Below, in pieces: positions 4,631 to 6,924 of a DNA stretch of 6,924 nucleotides (the stretch's first letter is position 1; every line of letters starts with the position of its first letter). The position numbers and the translations under genes are program-made. A model generated the notes under the pieces. The model was not told the origin of the DNA. It did not search any database and worked only from the letters and a program-made list of their open reading frames with translations. The stretch is from Clostridia bacterium (GTDB lineage: Bacteria; Bacillota_A; Clostridia; Oscillospirales; Acutalibacteraceae): the NCBI GenBank assembly GCA_017529165.1, contig JAFXNY010000161.1, positions 1 to 6,924 of the forward strand, given 5' to 3'.

Positions 4631-5920
4631 TTGGCGCTGCTTGAAAAAATCTATAATGCCGTTTACGGAGTGCCTACTGTTATTTCTATATTTATACTGT
4701 TTTTAATAATAAGCATAAAGACTCGTTTTGTAGGGGTACGGAAAATAGGGGGCTCTGTTAAAGCAGTTATAAACGGAAACAAGCACGGGAAATCGGGAGA
4801 TACATTAAAGGCGGTTTGTGTTTCCCTTTGCGCCACGGTTGGCACGGGTAATATTGTGGGCGTTGCCGGCGCTGTTACAATAGGTGGTCCGGGCGCTGTG
4901 TTTTGGATGTGGATATCGGCGCTTTTAAGTTTATCTGTTAAGTTTTCAGAGATTTATCTTTCGTTAGTTTTTAAGAAAAAATCTTCCGCCTACGGTTATA
5001 TATATGCGGCGGTTAAAAGCGACAAATTAAGGCGTACATTTTTATTCTTCGGAATTATTACTGCCTTTGGCATAGGCAACCTTACACAAACAAACGCCGC
5101 CGCTGACGCTATAACTTTGCTTACAGGGGGTATATCGGTTTCGCCGTCAATTATAAGAATTATTACAGGCGCTTTTTTTATGCTTTTGTGCGTTTTTCTG
5201 CTGGTTCGTGAAAACTCGGCAGTCAGCTTTTGCGAAAAGTTTCTGCCTTTAATGGCGCTCGCATACATACTGCTTTGCCTTGTAGCCCTCATAGTTTCAA
5301 GAAAAGCATTACCGAAAACAATTAGCCTTATATTTAAGGGGGCTTTCTGCCCGAGGGCAGTCACCGGCGGTGCGGTAGGCTCAATAATTGCGGGTATTAA
5401 ATCCGGTATGGCGAGGGGCATTTTTTCAAACGAAGCAGGTCTTTCCACTGCCGCACTTGCCTACGAAAAAAGTAAAACAGCGCCGTATGAGACGGCACTG
5501 TTCGGAATATTTGAAGTGCTTATAGATACTATGTTACTCTGCACACTTACAGCCCTTGTTATAATATCCTCAAACGCCGTAGCTTACGGCAGTGATTTTG
5601 GCGCTTACTCTGTACTGTGCGCATTCATATCGGTTTTAGGCAAGAGGTCTATTTTGTTTTTATGCCCGATAATTTGCTTTTTTGCGTTTTCCTCTGTTAT
5701 CGGGTGGGGGATATATGCACGCCGGTTTGCCGAAAAATGCGGCTTTAATACCGCAGTACTTGTGTGCATTTATGCTTTGGTTTGTATAATCGGCGCCGCA
5801 GTCACCGCAGACGCCGTTTGGATGATAGCTGAAATGAGCAGTCTATCTATGATGTTTGTAAATTGCTATGCTCTTATTTTTCACAGAAACAAACTCTCAT
5901 ACAAAAACCCCAAAGGCTAA
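4631..5920 (+). CDS. AGCS-family amino acid:cation symporter (alanine/glycine type), compact form
   Basis: The product is a polytopic membrane transporter of 429 residues that would import alanine, glycine or a related amino acid with Na+ or H+. The family signatures are clear: ATVGTGNIVGVAG with GGPGAVFWMWISALL (68-99), GIGNLTQTNAAA (147-158) and ARGIFSNEAGLS (261-272), followed by the IDT...CTLTALVI segment (298-311). It is shorter than most AlsT/DagA proteins (about 450-540 residues). The usual GGPMYYI stretch after the third signature helix is reduced to SSAYGYIYAAV (118-128), and the usual GLGSAPIAHA after SNEAG reads GLSTAALAYE. These changes suggest a divergent subgroup whose substrate may differ. 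TTG 4631 is the start because it has GGAGG 7 nt upstream and matches the family N-terminus. It has its own promoter, ends 33 nt before the convergent radC gene, and no terminator is visible between them. A Na+ gradient from the nearby pyrophosphatase could drive it; this is inference. Confidence 0.92.
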   Translation: MALLEKIYNAVYGVPTVISIFILFLIISIKTRFVGVRKIGGSVKAVINGNKHGKSGDTLKAVCVSLCATVGTGNIVGVAGAVTIGGPGAVFWMWISALLSLSVKFSEIYLSLVFKKKSSAYGYIYAAVKSDKLRRTFLFFGIITAFGIGNLTQTNAAADAITLLTGGISVSPSIIRIITGAFFMLLCVFLLVRENSAVSFCEKFLPLMALAYILLCLVALIVSRKALPKTISLIFKGAFCPRAVTGGAVGSIIAGIKSGMARGIFSNEAGLSTAALAYEKSKTAPYETALFGIFEVLIDTMLLCTLTALVIISSNAVAYGSDFGAYSVLCAFISVLGKRSILFLCPIICFFAFSSVIGWGIYARRFAEKCGFNTAVLVCIYALVCIIGAAVTADAVWMIAEMSSLSMMFVNCYALIFHRNKLSYKNPKG

Positions 5921-5924
5921 AATA

Positions 5925-5953
5925 TTGACTTTACTGTTTATAAAATATATAAT
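5925..5953 (+). promoter_or_regulatory. Near-consensus promoter pointing into radC antisense
   Basis: TTGACT (5925-5930), a 17-nt spacer, then a perfect TATAAT (5948-5953) that abuts the radC stop codon. It is the best sigma-A match in the window, but no plus-strand gene starts until 6679. Transcription from about 5960 would be antisense to all of radC and could reach the pseudouridine synthase gene. Because the region is A+T-rich, a chance match is possible. Confidence 0.5.
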
Positions 5954-6655
5954 TTAGGTTGAAGTGAATATATGAGCGTATTCTCTGCTCTGCGCCATTG
6001 ATACGAAATCCCCGCCGCCGATTATGATGTGGTCCACAAGATATATACCGATATTCTTAAGCATATCAGCGAGGCTTTTTGTAAGCACCTCATCACGGCT
6101 ACTCGGCAGTGCTATTCCGCTTGGATGATTGTGGACAAGCACTGCGGCCGCCGCATTGTGCGATAAAAGGCAGTTTATCACATCTCTAAACGATAGGCCT
6201 ACGGATGAAATATCGCCTTCAGCTAAAAAATCAAAGCCTAAAAGCTTACCCTTACCGTCAAGCGATATAATTCCGGCTCGCTCGCCGGTAAGACCGATAT
6301 AATGGCCGAGAGCATATTCGCCTATTTCGTTAAGCCCCAAAAAGACATGAGTACTGCTTGATTTTTCGTTAAGATAGATTCGTGCCACAGGCATTATAGA
6401 TTTAAGGAACAACGCCGAGCGTTCGCTCATACCCTCAACCTCGGCTATTTTTTCAATAGGTGCGTCAAGCACACCCGAAATTGAGCCGAAGCGGTTTATA
6501 AGATTGTGTGCTATAGGGTTAGTATCCTTACGGCTTATACAGTAAAACAGCAAAAACTCAAGAATCTTATGCGGCGGAGTTTTTTCATCAAAACCGTTTC
6601 GCATAATTTCCTGCCTTACACGCTCACGATGTCCGTCATGAATACATTGTGCCAC
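5954..6655 (-). CDS. radC: RadC family JAB/JAMM-domain protein
   Basis: The product has 233 residues, the normal RadC length. The N-terminal half carries a helix-hairpin-helix region (about 52-87, FGSISGVLDAPIEKIAEVEG) of the kind that binds DNA. The C-terminal half is a JAMM metal-binding domain with HNHPSG (175-180), P184-S185-S186 and D188, plus an upstream Glu candidate (E125) and the family ending DHIIIGGGDFVSM (208-220). The fold is that of JAMM metalloproteases/deubiquitinases, but the true activity of chromosomal RadC is unresolved and the old link to DNA repair is doubtful. The start is GTG at 6655-6653 with a weak GGGGG site 8 nt upstream; no better start is in frame before a stop at about 6679. 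The gene is convergent with the symporter and divergent from the pseudouridine synthase, with only 23 nt between the two start codons. No terminator is visible after its stop. Confidence 0.95.
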   Translation of the reverse strand: MAQCIHDGHRERVRQEIMRNGFDEKTPPHKILEFLLFYCISRKDTNPIAHNLINRFGSISGVLDAPIEKIAEVEGMSERSALFLKSIMPVARIYLNEKSSSTHVFLGLNEIGEYALGHYIGLTGERAGIISLDGKGKLLGFDFLAEGDISSVGLSFRDVINCLLSHNAAAAVLVHNHPSGIALPSSRDEVLTKSLADMLKNIGIYLVDHIIIGGGDFVSMAQSREYAHIFTST

Positions 6656-6678
6656 AATACATACCCCCGAGGTAATTT

Positions 6679-6924
6679 ATGAAGAGTTTTATAATTTCAA
6701 AGGATGATAACAACAAAAGACTTGATAGGTTTATACAAAAAATCTGTCCTAAAATGCCCGAACCGCTTGTTTATAAGTATATAAGATTAAAGCGGATAAA
6801 GGTAAACGGCGGGAGGGCTAAAAACGATACACGCCTTAAAGAGGGCGATGTAATTCATGCTTATATAAACGATGAGTTTTTTGCCCCCGTGAAACCTAAA
6901 TATGATTTTTTGGGAGCCTCAAAC
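6679..6924 (+). CDS. RluA/RluC-family pseudouridine synthase, N-terminal S4 domain (cut by window end)
   Basis: The first 82 residues are visible, from ATG 6679 with GAGG at 6669-6672 (6 nt spacing). They form an S4 RNA-binding domain: KRLDRFIQKI (13-22), then a basic helix VYKYIRLKRIKVNG (32-45) and LKEGDVIHAYI (56-66). This order and the N-terminal place are typical of RluA-type enzymes, which turn uridine into pseudouridine in 23S rRNA. The catalytic domain with its HRLD motif would lie beyond the window, so the exact type (RluA, RluC or RluD) cannot be set, and a lone S4 protein cannot be fully excluded. It is divergent from radC. No good promoter is visible just upstream; the nearest strong candidate is at 5925-5953, some 720 nt away and on the far side of radC. 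Confidence 0.85.
   Translation, partial: MKSFIISKDDNNKRLDRFIQKICPKMPEPLVYKYIRLKRIKVNGGRAKNDTRLKEGDVIHAYINDEFFAPVKPKYDFLGASN
6688..6716 (-). promoter_or_regulatory. Possible radC promoter inside the neighbouring gene
   Basis: On the minus strand TTGTTG (plus 6711-6716) and TATAAA (plus 6688-6693) are spaced by 17 nt, about 33 nt before the radC start codon. The -35 is weak. Since only 23 nt separate the two divergent genes, a radC promoter has to lie in the opposite coding sequence, which favours this site. Confidence 0.35.

Noticed and set aside
4996..5448. Minus-strand 150-residue frame inside the symporter gene
   Set aside because: It is a shadow of the AGCS coding frame with no family resemblance.
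5971..6000. A 9-codon frame (MSVFSALRH) shortly after the antisense promoter
   Set aside because: It has no Shine-Dalgarno at proper spacing and overlaps radC antisense; it is most likely chance.

Overview
The window looks like chromosomal DNA from a gut-type, low-to-moderate GC Firmicute, most likely a clostridial (Oscillospirales/Ruminococcus-like) anaerobe. The evidence is strong AGGAGG-type ribosome sites, use of TTG and GTG starts, sigma-A-like promoters, A-rich bidirectional terminators, a K+-dependent membrane pyrophosphatase, an AGCS amino-acid symporter, and a large surface protein with a C-terminal module typical of gut Clostridia. No species can be named from the sequence alone. 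There are no insertion sequences, CRISPR arrays, rRNA genes or phage genes.

Layout, left to right. (1) 1-1350: the C-terminal end of a large cell-surface or secreted protein, followed 22 nt later by a strong RBS and a 33-codon acidic microprotein, then a GC-rich hairpin terminator. (2) 1372-3480: a monocistronic ion-pumping membrane pyrophosphatase (hppA) with an extended -10 promoter and a near-perfect terminator. (3) 3506-4340: a two-gene unit in which a small single-span membrane protein overlaps by 26 nt a compact M50 site-2 protease of the SpoIVFB type. (4) 4393-4630: a tRNA-Arg(ACG) gene on the minus strand with its own terminator, and a promoter region shared with the next plus-strand gene. 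(5) 4631-5920: an AGCS (AlsT-like) amino acid:cation symporter. (6) 5954-6655, minus strand: radC. (7) 6679-end, plus strand: the S4 domain of an RluA-family pseudouridine synthase, cut by the window edge.

How the parts fit. The pyrophosphatase is predicted to use PPi to build a Na+ (possibly H+) gradient, and the AGCS symporter would spend such a gradient on alanine/glycine uptake, although the two genes are not in one operon. The membrane protein and M50 protease pair resembles the SpoIVFA/SpoIVFB arrangement, but the upstream partner is far shorter than a normal regulator. The surface protein and microprotein look like one transcription unit.

The items most worth following up are the microprotein at 1202-1303; a tRNA/symporter promoter in which two opposite -10 boxes sit almost exactly on each other (4549-4601); a nearly consensus promoter at 5925-5953 that fires antisense through the whole of radC towards the pseudouridine synthase gene; and the shrunken partner of the M50 protease.
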